Part shown: positions 35,632-44,341 of the stretch, one piece after another
Layout of the letters: every line of letters starts with the position of its first letter
Numbering within the stretch: position 1 is the stretch's first letter
Assembly: GCA_029866205.1 (NCBI GenBank)
Contig: JARWZT010000023.1
Coordinates: 1 to 48,566, forward strand
Length of the DNA stretch: 48,566 nucleotides
Direction: 5' to 3'
Source of the DNA: Rhodoferax sp.
GTDB lineage: Bacteria > Pseudomonadota > Gammaproteobacteria > Burkholderiales > Burkholderiaceae_C
Program-made: the position numbers and the translations under genes
Notes under the pieces: generated by a model
What the model was told of the DNA's origin: nothing
Database searches by the model: none
The model's input: only the letters and a program-made list of their open reading frames with translations

Positions 35632-37488
35632 ATGACGCAACTTTGGGACTTGAGCCACATCCAACCCCAGCACGAAGTGGTGCTGGCCGGGGAAACCATT
35701 CCCGCCCTGTTCTGGAACGCCGTCGCACAGCGCGGCCCCAACATCTGGATGCGCCAAAAGCACCTGGGCTTGTGGCGGAGCTGGACCTGGAACCAGACCG
35801 GAGAAGCGGTACAAGAGATTGCCGGGGGCCTGCTCAGCCTGGGTTTTGCCAAAGGGGAGTGCGCCTCCATTTTGGCCAACACGGTGGTGGAATGGGTTTG
35901 GGCTGATCTGGCGGTTTTATCCGCCTGCGGCGTATCCAACGGTATTTACCCCACCGATGCCAGCAGCCAGGTGCAATACCTGTGCGAGGACTCGCGCACC
36001 ACCGTGCTGTTTGTCGAAGACGATGAGCAACTCGACAAGGCGCTGGAGGCACGCGCCCAGTTGCCTTTGCTGCGCAAGATTGTGGTGTTTGACATGGAAG
36101 GCCTGCGCACCCTGGACGACCCGGCCATCATCAGCCTGGACGCCTTGCGGGCGCTCGGCAAAAGCTACCTAGCGGCACACCCCGGCGCTTTTGAGGCGCG
36201 CTTGCAGCAATGCCAACCCCAAGACCTGGCGATTTTGGTCTACACCTCGGGTACGACCGGCAAACCCAAGGGCGCCATGCACTTGCAGCAAGGCTTGGTT
36301 TACACCGTGCGCGGCTACAACACCCTGGTCGCGCAGGACGAAACCGACGAGCGCATGTGCTTTTTGCCCCTTTGCCATATTGCCGAGCGCATGGGCGGTG
36401 AATATTTTGCGATGTACACCGGCTCCAAACTCAACTTCGTCGAAAACCCGGAAACCATTCCCGAAAACGTCCGCGAGATTGCGCCTACGGTGTTCACCGC
36501 CGTGCCCCGGGTTTGGGAAAAGTTTTATTCGGGCGTCATGATTTCGCTCAAAGAAGCGGGTGCCTTGCAGCAAGCGGTCTACGCCTGGGGCATTGGCGTG
36601 GGCCAGCGCATTGCGGATCTGGTGTTGGCGGGCAAGCCCGTGGGCCAAGGCTTGCGTATGCAATTTCGTATTGCGCAGTGGCTGGCACTCAACAATGTCC
36701 GCAAGCTGATCGGCATCCACCGGGCGCGCTTTTTGGTAACCGGGGCAGCGCCAATATCGCCTGAACTGGTGCGCTGGTACCTCGCGCTGGGAGTGCCCAT
36801 GTTGGAGGTCTGGGGCATGACTGAAACCTGCGGCGCATCCACAGGCGTTCCGGCCACCGGCATGCGCCCCGGCTCGATCGGCCCGGCAGCCGGTTTCAAC
36901 GAAGTGCGTCTGGACCCGACCACCGGCGAAATCTTGGTGCGTGGCAAAAACGTGTTTGCGGGCTACCTGAACCTGCCTGAGAAAACCGCCGAAACGATTG
37001 ACCCGGACGGCTGGTTGCACACCGGCGATGTGGGTGTTCAAGACCAGGACGGCTATTTCCGCATTACAGACCGAATGAAGGACATCATCATCACGGCCGG
37101 TGGCAAAAATATCACGCCCAGCGAATTGGAAAACGACCTGAAGTTTTCGCCCTACATCACGGATGCCGTTGTCATTGGAGATAAACGTCCTTACTTGACG
37201 GTGATCATCATGATTGACCAGGAGAACGTGGAAAAATTCGCCCAAGATCAAGATGTGCCCTTCAGCAACTACGCCAGCCTGACGCGCGCCCCTGAAGTTC
37301 AGGCCCTGATCCAGGCGGAGCTGGAGCGGGTGAACAAAAAGTTTGCCCGGGTCGAGCAGATCAAGAAATTCTTCTTGCTGGACACCCAACTCAGTGCTGA
37401 AGACGAAGAACTGACCCCCACCATGAAACTCAAACGCAAACTGGTCGAGCAGAAATACACGCCACAAATTGAGGCGATGTACCGCTGA
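35632..37488 (+). CDS. AMP-forming acyl-CoA ligase (long-chain fatty acid/aromatic acid type)
   Basis: This cytoplasmic enzyme activates a carboxylic acid with ATP and CoA. It has 618 residues from ATG 35632, with AAGGA upstream; the open frame further upstream has no family sequence. The ANL motifs are YTSGTTGKPKGAM (204-216), VWGMTETCGASTG, WLHTGDVGVQDQDGYFRITD, and RMKDIIITAGGKNITPSELE; length and layout match the long-chain group. Lying inside a liv-type transporter operon, it suggests that the imported solute is an organic (fatty, phenolic or dicarboxylic) acid trapped as its CoA thioester. Confidence 0.88.
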   Translation: MTQLWDLSHIQPQHEVVLAGETIPALFWNAVAQRGPNIWMRQKHLGLWRSWTWNQTGEAVQEIAGGLLSLGFAKGECASILANTVVEWVWADLAVLSACGVSNGIYPTDASSQVQYLCEDSRTTVLFVEDDEQLDKALEARAQLPLLRKIVVFDMEGLRTLDDPAIISLDALRALGKSYLAAHPGAFEARLQQCQPQDLAILVYTSGTTGKPKGAMHLQQGLVYTVRGYNTLVAQDETDERMCFLPLCHIAERMGGEYFAMYTGSKLNFVENPETIPENVREIAPTVFTAVPRVWEKFYSGVMISLKEAGALQQAVYAWGIGVGQRIADLVLAGKPVGQGLRMQFRIAQWLALNNVRKLIGIHRARFLVTGAAPISPELVRWYLALGVPMLEVWGMTETCGASTGVPATGMRPGSIGPAAGFNEVRLDPTTGEILVRGKNVFAGYLNLPEKTAETIDPDGWLHTGDVGVQDQDGYFRITDRMKDIIITAGGKNITPSELENDLKFSPYITDAVVIGDKRPYLTVIIMIDQENVEKFAQDQDVPFSNYASLTRAPEVQALIQAELERVNKKFARVEQIKKFFLLDTQLSAEDEELTPTMKLKRKLVEQKYTPQIEAMYR

Positions 37489-37567
37489 CGCCCCACTGTT
37501 TGATTGACTGATTGATTGATCCATTTTTTGCCTCCTGTTCCCCTCCAACTTTTCTTTGAGAGCCTGT

Positions 37568-38743
37568 ATGCATCGCAAATTTCTTAAGCTGTCGTCCCTG
37601 ACCGCACTCGCCTTGGGTCTGCTGGCAGGCCATGGCCTGCACGCCGCTGAACAACAAGGCATCACCAAGACTGAAATCGTGGTGGGCACCATTCAAGACT
37701 TGTCCGGCCCGCTGGCGGGCTATGGCAAGCAGGCGCGCAACGGCATGCAATTGCGCATCGATGAGCTCAATGAGCAAGGCGGAGTGCATGGCCGCACGAT
37801 GAAGCTTCTGGTGGAAGACTCTGGCTACGACCCCAAGCGCGCCGTGCTGGCAGCGCAAAAGCTGGTGAACCAGGACAAGATTTTCATCATGGCTGGTCAT
37901 TTGGGCACCGCCCAAAACAACGCGGCCATGCCCATCCAGTTTGAGAAAAAGGTAGTCAATTTCATGCCGCTGACCGCCGCGCGTGAAATGTACGAAGCCC
38001 CCAACGAGCTCAAATACGCGCTGCTGAGCTCGTATTACGACCAGATGCGCCTGACCTTGCCCCAAATGGTGGCCGACAGGAATGCAAAAAAAGTCTGCAT
38101 CATTTACCAGGACGACGAATTTGGCCTGGAAGTACTGCGCGGTAGCGAAGCCGGCCTCAAAACCATCAATATGGAGCTGACCGAGAAGACTTCGTTCAAA
38201 CGTGGCTCCACGGACTTCTCCAGCCAAGTGGCCAAAATGAAGTCGGCCAGCTGCGAATTGGTGGTGCTGGGCACCATCATCCGTGAAACGATTGGTACTG
38301 TAGCTGAGGCACGCAAGACCGGTTTCAATCCGGTGTTCTTTGCCTCCGTGGCGGCCTACACCGACCTGATCCACAAACTCGGCGGCAAGGCTATGGACGG
38401 CATTTACGCCACCATGGTGGTGCAAAACCCCTACACCGACGAGGCTGCACAGCCGATCCGCTTTTGGGCGAACAAATACAAAACCAAGTTCAATGAAGAC
38501 CCCACCGTGTTTTCGGCCTACGGCTACATCATGATCGACATCATGATCCAGGCGGCGCAAAAGACCGGTCCCCAGTTGACGACCGACAGCTTCGTCAAGG
38601 CCATGAACAACCTGACAGTGCCACCAGATTTCTTTGGAACACCCAAGCTGACCTTTACCAACACCAAGCGCCTGGGTAGCGAGTTCTCTCGCCTTTCCCA
38701 AATCCAGGATGGCAAATGGAAGCCTGTGGCCAACGGCAAGTGA
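37568..38743 (+). CDS. livK: LivK-type periplasmic binding protein (copy 1)
   Basis: This secreted binding protein has 391 residues. The signal peptide is MHRKFLKLSSLTALALGLLA..., cleaved near HAAEQQ. The mature start QGITKTEIVVGTIQDLSGPLAGYGKQ is shown here in part as GTIQDLSGPLAGYGKQ, the Leu/Ile/Val-binding family opening. ATG 37568 is preferred to an in-frame TTG at 37556. A simple TGAT-like repeat lies before it (37501-37520). Copy 2 follows at 38853 and is strongly similar along its whole length. Confidence 0.9.
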   Translation: MHRKFLKLSSLTALALGLLAGHGLHAAEQQGITKTEIVVGTIQDLSGPLAGYGKQARNGMQLRIDELNEQGGVHGRTMKLLVEDSGYDPKRAVLAAQKLVNQDKIFIMAGHLGTAQNNAAMPIQFEKKVVNFMPLTAAREMYEAPNELKYALLSSYYDQMRLTLPQMVADRNAKKVCIIYQDDEFGLEVLRGSEAGLKTINMELTEKTSFKRGSTDFSSQVAKMKSASCELVVLGTIIRETIGTVAEARKTGFNPVFFASVAAYTDLIHKLGGKAMDGIYATMVVQNPYTDEAAQPIRFWANKYKTKFNEDPTVFSAYGYIMIDIMIQAAQKTGPQLTTDSFVKAMNNLTVPPDFFGTPKLTFTNTKRLGSEFSRLSQIQDGKWKPVANGK

Positions 38744-38758
38744 GTTGCCCCGGCAAGA

Positions 38759-38780
38759 ACGGGCGCCAATGAGCGCCCGT
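38759..38780 (+). other. Intercistronic hairpin between the two binding-protein genes
   Basis: Perfect 8-bp arms ACGGGCGC (38759-38766) and GCGCCCGT (38773-38780) with a 6-base loop lie 15 bases after the copy-1 stop. No T-run follows, so it is better suited to stabilising the upstream message or attenuating read-through than to full termination. Confidence 0.5.
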
Positions 38781-38852
38781 ACCTTCGCGTTTACCCCAGT
38801 TGCCACACCCGTGAGCGACCTTGATAATTTTCCGCAACACTAGGAGAGACAC

Positions 38853-40037
38853 ATGACCCTGAAACCCGGACTCATCGCTGCCGCACTGGCGGCATTGGCA
38901 CTCGCGGCACCCGCCGCCATGGCTCAGCAACAAGGCGTCACCAAAGACGAAATCATATTGGGCTCAATCCAGGACTTGTCAGGCCCTTTGGCTGGCTTTG
39001 GCAAACAAGCCCGCTTGGGCATGATGCTGGCGGTCGATGAGATCAACGAGCAAGGCGGACTGAATGGCCGCAAGATCAAGCTGCTCGTCGAAGACGATGG
39101 CTACGACCCCAAAAAATCGGTGCTGGCAGCGCAAAAATTGGTCAACCAAGACAAGATCTTCATGATGGTGGGCCACATTGGAACTGCCCAAAACCTGGCG
39201 GCCATGCCGGTCCAGTTTGAGAAGAACGTCATCAACTTCTTCCCCATTACCGCGGCGCGCGAGATGTACGAGCCCTTTCACCGGCTGAAATACTCGTTTG
39301 CAGCCACTTACTATGACCAGATGCGCATCACCCTGCCTAGTCTGATCAAGGAAAAAGGCGTCAAGAAAATCTGCACGATTTATCAGGACGACGACTTTGG
39401 ACTGGAAGTACTGCGTGGAGCGGAAGCCGCCCTGAAGACGCTGAACATGGACTTCACGGAAAAAACCTCTTACAAGCGGGGTGCGACTGACTTTTCCTCT
39501 CAAGTTTCCAAGATGCAGTCAAGTGGTTGCGAAATGGTGGTGCTGGGAACCATCATTCGCGAAACCATTGGCACCATCGGTACCGCGCGCAAACTCGGAT
39601 TCAGCCCGATTTTCCTGGGCTCGAGCGCGGCCTACACCGACCTGATCCACAAGATTGGCGGCAAAGCGATGGATGGCCTCTATGCCACCATGACGGTGCA
39701 GAACCCCTACCTTGACGAGGCATCGCAGCCAATCCGCTTTTGGGCCAATAAGTACAAGACCAAATTCAATGAAGATCCCACAGTCTTCTCGGTCTACGGC
39801 TACATCATCGTCAACACCTTCGCCAACGCTGCCAACAAAGCAGGCAAAAACCTGACAACCGACAGCTTCATCAAGGTGATGGACACCCTGACGGTCGAGC
39901 CGGACATTTTTGGCGCCGCGAAGTCCACTTTTTCGCCGACCAAGCGTTTGGGAAGCGACGCATCCCGCCTTTCGCAAATCCAAGATGGCAAATGGGTGGC
40001 TGTCTCTGGCTATGTGAGCGCGGGCTCCGTGAAATAA
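38853..40037 (+). CDS. livK: LivK-type periplasmic binding protein (copy 2)
   Basis: This 394-residue secreted binding protein has a classic signal peptide ending AAPAAMAQQQG. AGGAG at 38842-38846 precedes ATG 38853. Blocks such as VLAAQKLVNQDKIF, TDFSSQVSKMQSSGCE, LGTIIRETIGT and RFWANKYKTKFNEDPTVFS are nearly the same as in copy 1, so the pair is a tandem duplication. Differences cluster around TAAREMYEPFHRLKYSFAAT and the mid-domain, which could alter specificity. It ends the operon at the terminator 40077-40112. Confidence 0.91.
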   Translation: MTLKPGLIAAALAALALAAPAAMAQQQGVTKDEIILGSIQDLSGPLAGFGKQARLGMMLAVDEINEQGGLNGRKIKLLVEDDGYDPKKSVLAAQKLVNQDKIFMMVGHIGTAQNLAAMPVQFEKNVINFFPITAAREMYEPFHRLKYSFAATYYDQMRITLPSLIKEKGVKKICTIYQDDDFGLEVLRGAEAALKTLNMDFTEKTSYKRGATDFSSQVSKMQSSGCEMVVLGTIIRETIGTIGTARKLGFSPIFLGSSAAYTDLIHKIGGKAMDGLYATMTVQNPYLDEASQPIRFWANKYKTKFNEDPTVFSVYGYIIVNTFANAANKAGKNLTTDSFIKVMDTLTVEPDIFGAAKSTFSPTKRLGSDASRLSQIQDGKWVAVSGYVSAGSVK

Positions 40038-40047
40038 CAATGGTTCT

Positions 40048-40069
40048 GGCGACCTGACCGTGGGTCGCC
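40048..40069 (+). other. Small hairpin before the liv terminator
   Basis: Perfect 7-bp arms GGCGACC (40048-40054) and GGTCGCC (40063-40069) lie between the last liv gene and its terminator; probably part of the message 3' end structure. Confidence 0.4.
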
Positions 40070-40076
40070 CGTAGCT

Positions 40077-40112
40077 AAAAGCAGCGTGGATGCGTTCCTG
40101 CTGCTTTTTTTT
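40077..40112 (+). terminator. Rho-independent terminator of the liv/ligase operon
   Basis: Arms AAAAGCAGC (40077-40085) and GCTGCTTTT (40100-40108) form a stem whose outer A-U pairs merge into a run of eight T to 40112. It is 40 bases after the copy-2 stop. Confidence 0.82.
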
Positions 40113-40168
40113 GTGACAAATTTTGCAGGGACAGTGCAGCTCTGAAGCAGGCGCGCTACATTTGACCA

Positions 40169-42397
40169 ATGGGTAAAACGCAAAATTCATTCCCGAGGGC
40201 TTCGGATCAGATCGTCGCTGCACCGTCGGGTTTTAATGGCCTGGTCGGCAAGATTGACTACCTGTCCGCTGCGGAGATCGCACAGGTGCGTCTTGCCTAT
40301 CGCTTTGCGGACGAGGCGCACCTGGGACAGTTGCGCAGCAGCGGCGAACCTTACATTACCCACCCGATTGCCGTCGCCAGCCAATGTGCGGAGTGGAAAC
40401 TTGACGCCCAGGCCCTGATGGCGGCACTGCTTCACGATGCCATGGAAGACTGCGGCGTTACCAAAGTCGAGCTGATCGAAAAATTTGGTTCTCCGGTGGC
40501 CGAGTTGGTGGACGGCCTGACCAAACTGGACAAGCTTTCTTTCAATACACGCGAAGAAAATCAGGCCGAATCCTTCCGCAAAATGCTGCTGGCAATGGCG
40601 CGCGATGTGCGCGTGATTTTGATTAAGCTAGCCGATCGCACCCACAACATGCGCACTATGGGCGATATGCCGCGGGCGAAATGGGGCCGCATCGCGCAGG
40701 AAACGCTCGACATCTACAGCCCGATTGCCCACCGCCTCGGGCTGAACCAGACTTACCGTGAACTGCAAGACCTGGCGTTTCGCCATTTGCTGCCTTGGCG
40801 CTACAAAGTGTTGGCCAAAGCGGTGGAAAAAGCACGCAGCCGCAGGCGCGATTTGCTGCAAAAAGTCCAGAAAGAGATGGAGTCCGCGTTCGCCACCCAT
40901 GGAATGCCGGTGCGCGTTGCCGGGCGAGAGAAATCGCTCTATTCCATTTATCGCAAGATGCAGGGGAAGCACCTGAGCTTTGCCCAGGTGACGGATGTTT
41001 ACGGTTTTCGGGTGCTGGTGCCCCAAATCACCGACTGCTACACCGCCCTGGGGCTGCTGCACCAGCTCTACAAGCCGGTCCCCGGCAAATTCAAGGATCA
41101 CATCGCGATTGCCAAAGTCAACGGCTACCAGTCCTTGCATACGACGCTGGTAGGTCCGGCAGGCATCAACGTCGAATTTCAGATGCGTACCGAAGCCATG
41201 CATTTAGTGGCAGAGTCTGGCGTGGCGGCGCATTGGCTTTACAAGACCAACAACCCGCAGGACAGCGGCAACGACCGCTTGGGCACCCAGTGGTTGCAGT
41301 CACTGCTGGACATCCAGGACGAAACCCGGGATGCAGCCGAATTTTGGGAACATGTCAAGGTTGATCTCTTCCCGGATGCCGTCTACGTCTTCACCCCAAA
41401 GACGCAGATCATGGCCCTGCCGCGCGGGGCGACGGTCGTGGATTTTGCCTATGCAATTCACAGCAACGTCGGCGACCGCACCATGGCAGCCCGTATCAAC
41501 GGCGAACAGGTCCCGCTGCGAACCACCCTGAAAAATGGCGATGTGGTGGAGGTCGTCACCGCACCGAGCGCCACCCCCAACCCGGCATGGCTGGGTTTTG
41601 TGCGTACGGGCCGCGCACGCTCAAAAATCCGCCACCATCTCAAAACCATGCAGCTGACGGAGTCCGAAGAGCTCGGCAGTAAGCTGCTGGCGCAGGCCTT
41701 GCGAGCCGAAGGCATCGAAACGTTCCCGGACGCGCAAAGCCATGCGCAAATCTGGGACAAATTGCTGCGTTTTACAGGCAGCAGGACGCGCCAGGAACTG
41801 CTCACCGACATTGGACTGGGCAAACGCATTGCCAATATCGTTGCCAAGCGTCTGGTGCTGCTGCTGGGCGATGTGGGCGAGCGTCCGGATGCGTTGTTGC
41901 TGACCCGAGAGCGCTTTGGTGCCAGTAATGCCAACGGCATGGGTACGCTCACCCTGGATGGCAGTGAAAACACTTCGGTCAAATTTGCGTTGTGTTGCCG
42001 GCCTATTCCGGGTGACTCGATCCTGGGCTACCTGGGTCGGGGCGAGGGTCTGGTGGTTCATGCGGCAGATTGCCCTGCTGCCAAGCGTTTGCAGCACAAG
42101 GACGGTGAGCGGTTCATGGGGGTCGAATGGGCCGATGAGCCCGCACGCCCCTTCGAGGTGGATCTGGCCGTGACCGTGACCAACGGCAAGGGGGTGATGG
42201 CCAAAGTCGCTTCGGCTTTTGCCACGTCGGAGGCGGATATCGTGCACATCGAGATGGCACCCGACAGCGCCCAAGACGTCAAGGAGTTGCATTTCGTGGT
42301 TGCCGTGCGCGACCGGGCGCACCTGGATACGGTACTGGCCAAGTTGCAGCGCTCGCCGGTTGTGATGCGCGCTGAGCGCATCAAAAAAGCGATCTGA
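40169..42397 (+). CDS. spoT: Bifunctional (p)ppGpp synthase/hydrolase SpoT/RelA
   Basis: This cytoplasmic stringent-response enzyme makes and degrades (p)ppGpp. It has 742 residues. The hydrolase HD domain appears intact: YITHPIAVA (His65), LLHDAMEDCGV (His89, Asp90, Glu93, Asp94), and LIKLADRTHNMRTM. The synthase domain has REKSLYSIYRKMQGK, VTDVYGFRVLVP and GYQSLHTTLVGP. The TGS domain begins near VYVFTPKTQIMALPRG; the C-terminus has the conserved Cys pair region FALCCRPIPGDSILGY and an ACT domain. In many betaproteobacteria rpoZ precedes spoT; here a liv binding-protein gene does. It converges on greB with a 7-base gap. Confidence 0.94.
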   Translation: MGKTQNSFPRASDQIVAAPSGFNGLVGKIDYLSAAEIAQVRLAYRFADEAHLGQLRSSGEPYITHPIAVASQCAEWKLDAQALMAALLHDAMEDCGVTKVELIEKFGSPVAELVDGLTKLDKLSFNTREENQAESFRKMLLAMARDVRVILIKLADRTHNMRTMGDMPRAKWGRIAQETLDIYSPIAHRLGLNQTYRELQDLAFRHLLPWRYKVLAKAVEKARSRRRDLLQKVQKEMESAFATHGMPVRVAGREKSLYSIYRKMQGKHLSFAQVTDVYGFRVLVPQITDCYTALGLLHQLYKPVPGKFKDHIAIAKVNGYQSLHTTLVGPAGINVEFQMRTEAMHLVAESGVAAHWLYKTNNPQDSGNDRLGTQWLQSLLDIQDETRDAAEFWEHVKVDLFPDAVYVFTPKTQIMALPRGATVVDFAYAIHSNVGDRTMAARINGEQVPLRTTLKNGDVVEVVTAPSATPNPAWLGFVRTGRARSKIRHHLKTMQLTESEELGSKLLAQALRAEGIETFPDAQSHAQIWDKLLRFTGSRTRQELLTDIGLGKRIANIVAKRLVLLLGDVGERPDALLLTRERFGASNANGMGTLTLDGSENTSVKFALCCRPIPGDSILGYLGRGEGLVVHAADCPAAKRLQHKDGERFMGVEWADEPARPFEVDLAVTVTNGKGVMAKVASAFATSEADIVHIEMAPDSAQDVKELHFVVAVRDRAHLDTVLAKLQRSPVVMRAERIKKAI

Positions 42398-42404
42398 GCA
42401 ACGC

Positions 42405-42977
42405 TCAGGACGATGTCTGTGCGGTAGGAGCCGCTGGGTATTCGACCGACAGCACTTCTATTTCAGCCACCCGATCGGGCATCACCAGACGCAACACGTC
42501 GCCCACGCGGGCTTTGAGTAGGGTTCGAGCGATCGGAGAGACCCAACTCACTTCGCCCAGCGCGCTGTTGGCCTCGTCAATCCCCACGATACGCACGGTC
42601 CGCTCCTGGTCAGCGTCGTCCACATAGGTGACCGTCGCCCCAAAAAAAATCTGCCCATTACCGAAATGCAGGCTGGGCTCTGCAATTACGGCGATCTCCA
42701 GGCGCTGGGTCAGAAACCGGATACGCCGGTCGATCTCACGCAAGCGTTTTTTGCCGTAGATATAGTCGCCGTTTTCCGAGCGGTCGCCATTGCTGGCCGC
42801 CCAATGCACGGTGTCCACCACCTTGGGACGCTCCACGTCGATCAGGCCCAGCAGCTCATCACGCAGTGCCGCGTAGCCGGTAGGGGTGATGTAATTCTTC
42901 CCCCCGGGGGGCAAAGCGGGGAGCTGCAGCTCATCGTCGTCCGAGTCTTCGCTTTCCTTGGTAAATGCTTTGCTCAT
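42405..42977 (-). CDS. greB: Transcription elongation factor GreB
   Basis: This factor rescues stalled RNA polymerase by stimulating transcript cleavage. It has 190 residues, with an acidic N-terminal extension (ESEDSDDDELQ) before the coiled-coil domain YITPTGYAALRDELLGLI ... SENGDYIYGKKRLREIDRRIRF. The SENGDYIYGKKRLREID tip region carries the catalytic acidic residues, and the C-terminal FKBP-like domain follows (GVDEANSALG-like, seen as GIDEANSALGEVSWVSP). It lies 9 bases after the M16 pair start-strand gene end (stop-side) and is probably transcribed on its own or with it. Confidence 0.93.
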   Translation of the reverse strand: MSKAFTKESEDSDDDELQLPALPPGGKNYITPTGYAALRDELLGLIDVERPKVVDTVHWAASNGDRSENGDYIYGKKRLREIDRRIRFLTQRLEIAVIAEPSLHFGNGQIFFGATVTYVDDADQERTVRIVGIDEANSALGEVSWVSPIARTLLKARVGDVLRLVMPDRVAEIEVLSVEYPAAPTAQTSS

Positions 42978-42986
42978 TTCGCGCGA

Positions 42987-44324
42987 CTATTTGTCACCCA
43001 ACACGACGGTGACCATGGTTTGTGGTTGCAAGGTGCGGGCAAAGGCCTCGCGGATATCGCCGGCAGAAATACGCTGCACTTGGTCGGTCCAAGTATCCAG
43101 ATAATCCAGAGGCAAGCGGTTCCAGGCGATATTTGCCACGTTGTCGAGCAGCTTTCGGTTGCTGTCAACGCGCAGGGCAAAGCCGCCAACCAGATTGGCC
43201 TTGGCCGCCTTCAATTCCTGATCGGTGGGGCCGTCGGCGATAAAGCGCCGTACCTCGGCGCGCAAAATATCCAAGGCCTGCTGCGCCTGATCAGGCCGGG
43301 TTTGAAGGCTGATGGTGAAAGCCCCCGCGTGCAGGCCGGGTGAGAAACTGCTGGTGATACCGTAGGTCAGGCCACGCTTCTCACGTACCTCTTCGGTCAA
43401 TCGGGCGGTAAATCCACCCCCGCCCAGGATATGGTTACCCACCAAGAGCGCAAAGTAGTCGGGTGAGCTGCGCTTAATCCCCGGCTGTCCTACCAGCACA
43501 TGGGCCTGCGCCGATTCAAAGGCAATGCGCTGTTCGAAAGGTGCCGTCAGCGGCGCGACGTCCTCCACCGGCGGCAGCGCGGGGCAATGGCCTGATGGCA
43601 GGCGCGCCAGCAGCGTTGCGACCAGCGTATCGGCCAGCGCCCGGTCCACTGCACCCACCATGCTGATGCGCGCGTAGCAAGACCGCACGGCCTGCGCGTG
43701 CAAGGCTTGCATATCAGCACTGCTGATATTGCGCAAATCGGCTTCGGTGGTCTCCCGGCCGTAGGGGTGACTGCCATAGACGGCTTTGCCATATGCGCGC
43801 GCAGCCACTGTGGCCGGGCGGGTATTGGCCTCTTTGATGCTGGCGATCAGCTTCGGTCGGTCGCGCTGCCAGAGCTTCTCGGGAAATGCCGGCTCGCCGA
43901 GCTGCCGCGCAGCCAAGGCGCTGGCCTGGGTCAGGACGTCGGGGTAGGTCAGGCTGCGCAATGCAAAAGTCAGCCGGTCGTTCCCGGCGCTGGCTGAAAA
44001 AGACGCCCCCAAATCGGCCCAGGCCTCGCCCAAGGCGTTTTCATCGAGTGCATTCAAACCCGGTGCTGCTTTGATCCCATTGCGCGTGGCCGAGGCCATC
44101 AGTCCTGCCAGACCCGTTTTGTCCATCGGACTGCGGCGATCGCCTGCGTCAAAGTCGAGTTGGATGTCCACCATGGGGATGCCCGGGCTTCGCACCAGAT
44201 ACACCTGGGCACCGTTGGCGTGTACCCAGTGTTCTATCGGCAGGCCTGCCCAAGCGGTCGACACAAGGATCAGCGCCAAAAAACCCCCGCGGGCGAAGGC
44301 AGAAACAACGGTTGTGATGTGCAT
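42987..44324 (-). CDS. M16-family peptidase-like protein, non-catalytic subunit
   Basis: This 445-residue envelope protein has a signal peptide (MHITTVVSAFARGGFLALIL, cleaved near TAWA). The M16 fold is clear (GLAGLMASATRNG, GGGGFTARLTEEVREKRGLTYG) but the HxxEH zinc motif is missing at the expected place (TGLAGLMASATRNG), so this is the substrate-binding partner. The R/Y pair of such partners appears in EKRGLTYGITSSFSPGLHAG. It lies 17 bases after the catalytic subunit gene, matching the usual two-subunit arrangement in Gram-negative bacteria. Confidence 0.88.
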   Translation of the reverse strand: MHITTVVSAFARGGFLALILVSTAWAGLPIEHWVHANGAQVYLVRSPGIPMVDIQLDFDAGDRRSPMDKTGLAGLMASATRNGIKAAPGLNALDENALGEAWADLGASFSASAGNDRLTFALRSLTYPDVLTQASALAARQLGEPAFPEKLWQRDRPKLIASIKEANTRPATVAARAYGKAVYGSHPYGRETTEADLRNISSADMQALHAQAVRSCYARISMVGAVDRALADTLVATLLARLPSGHCPALPPVEDVAPLTAPFEQRIAFESAQAHVLVGQPGIKRSSPDYFALLVGNHILGGGGFTARLTEEVREKRGLTYGITSSFSPGLHAGAFTISLQTRPDQAQQALDILRAEVRRFIADGPTDQELKAAKANLVGGFALRVDSNRKLLDNVANIAWNRLPLDYLDTWTDQVQRISAGDIREAFARTLQPQTMVTVVLGDK

Positions 44325-44341
44325 GTCGCGTACGGTGCCGT

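Noticed and set aside
37501..37520. TGAT-type tetranucleotide repeat as a phase-variation tract
   Set aside because: Only a few imperfect units lying outside any reading frame; too short to support slippage control.
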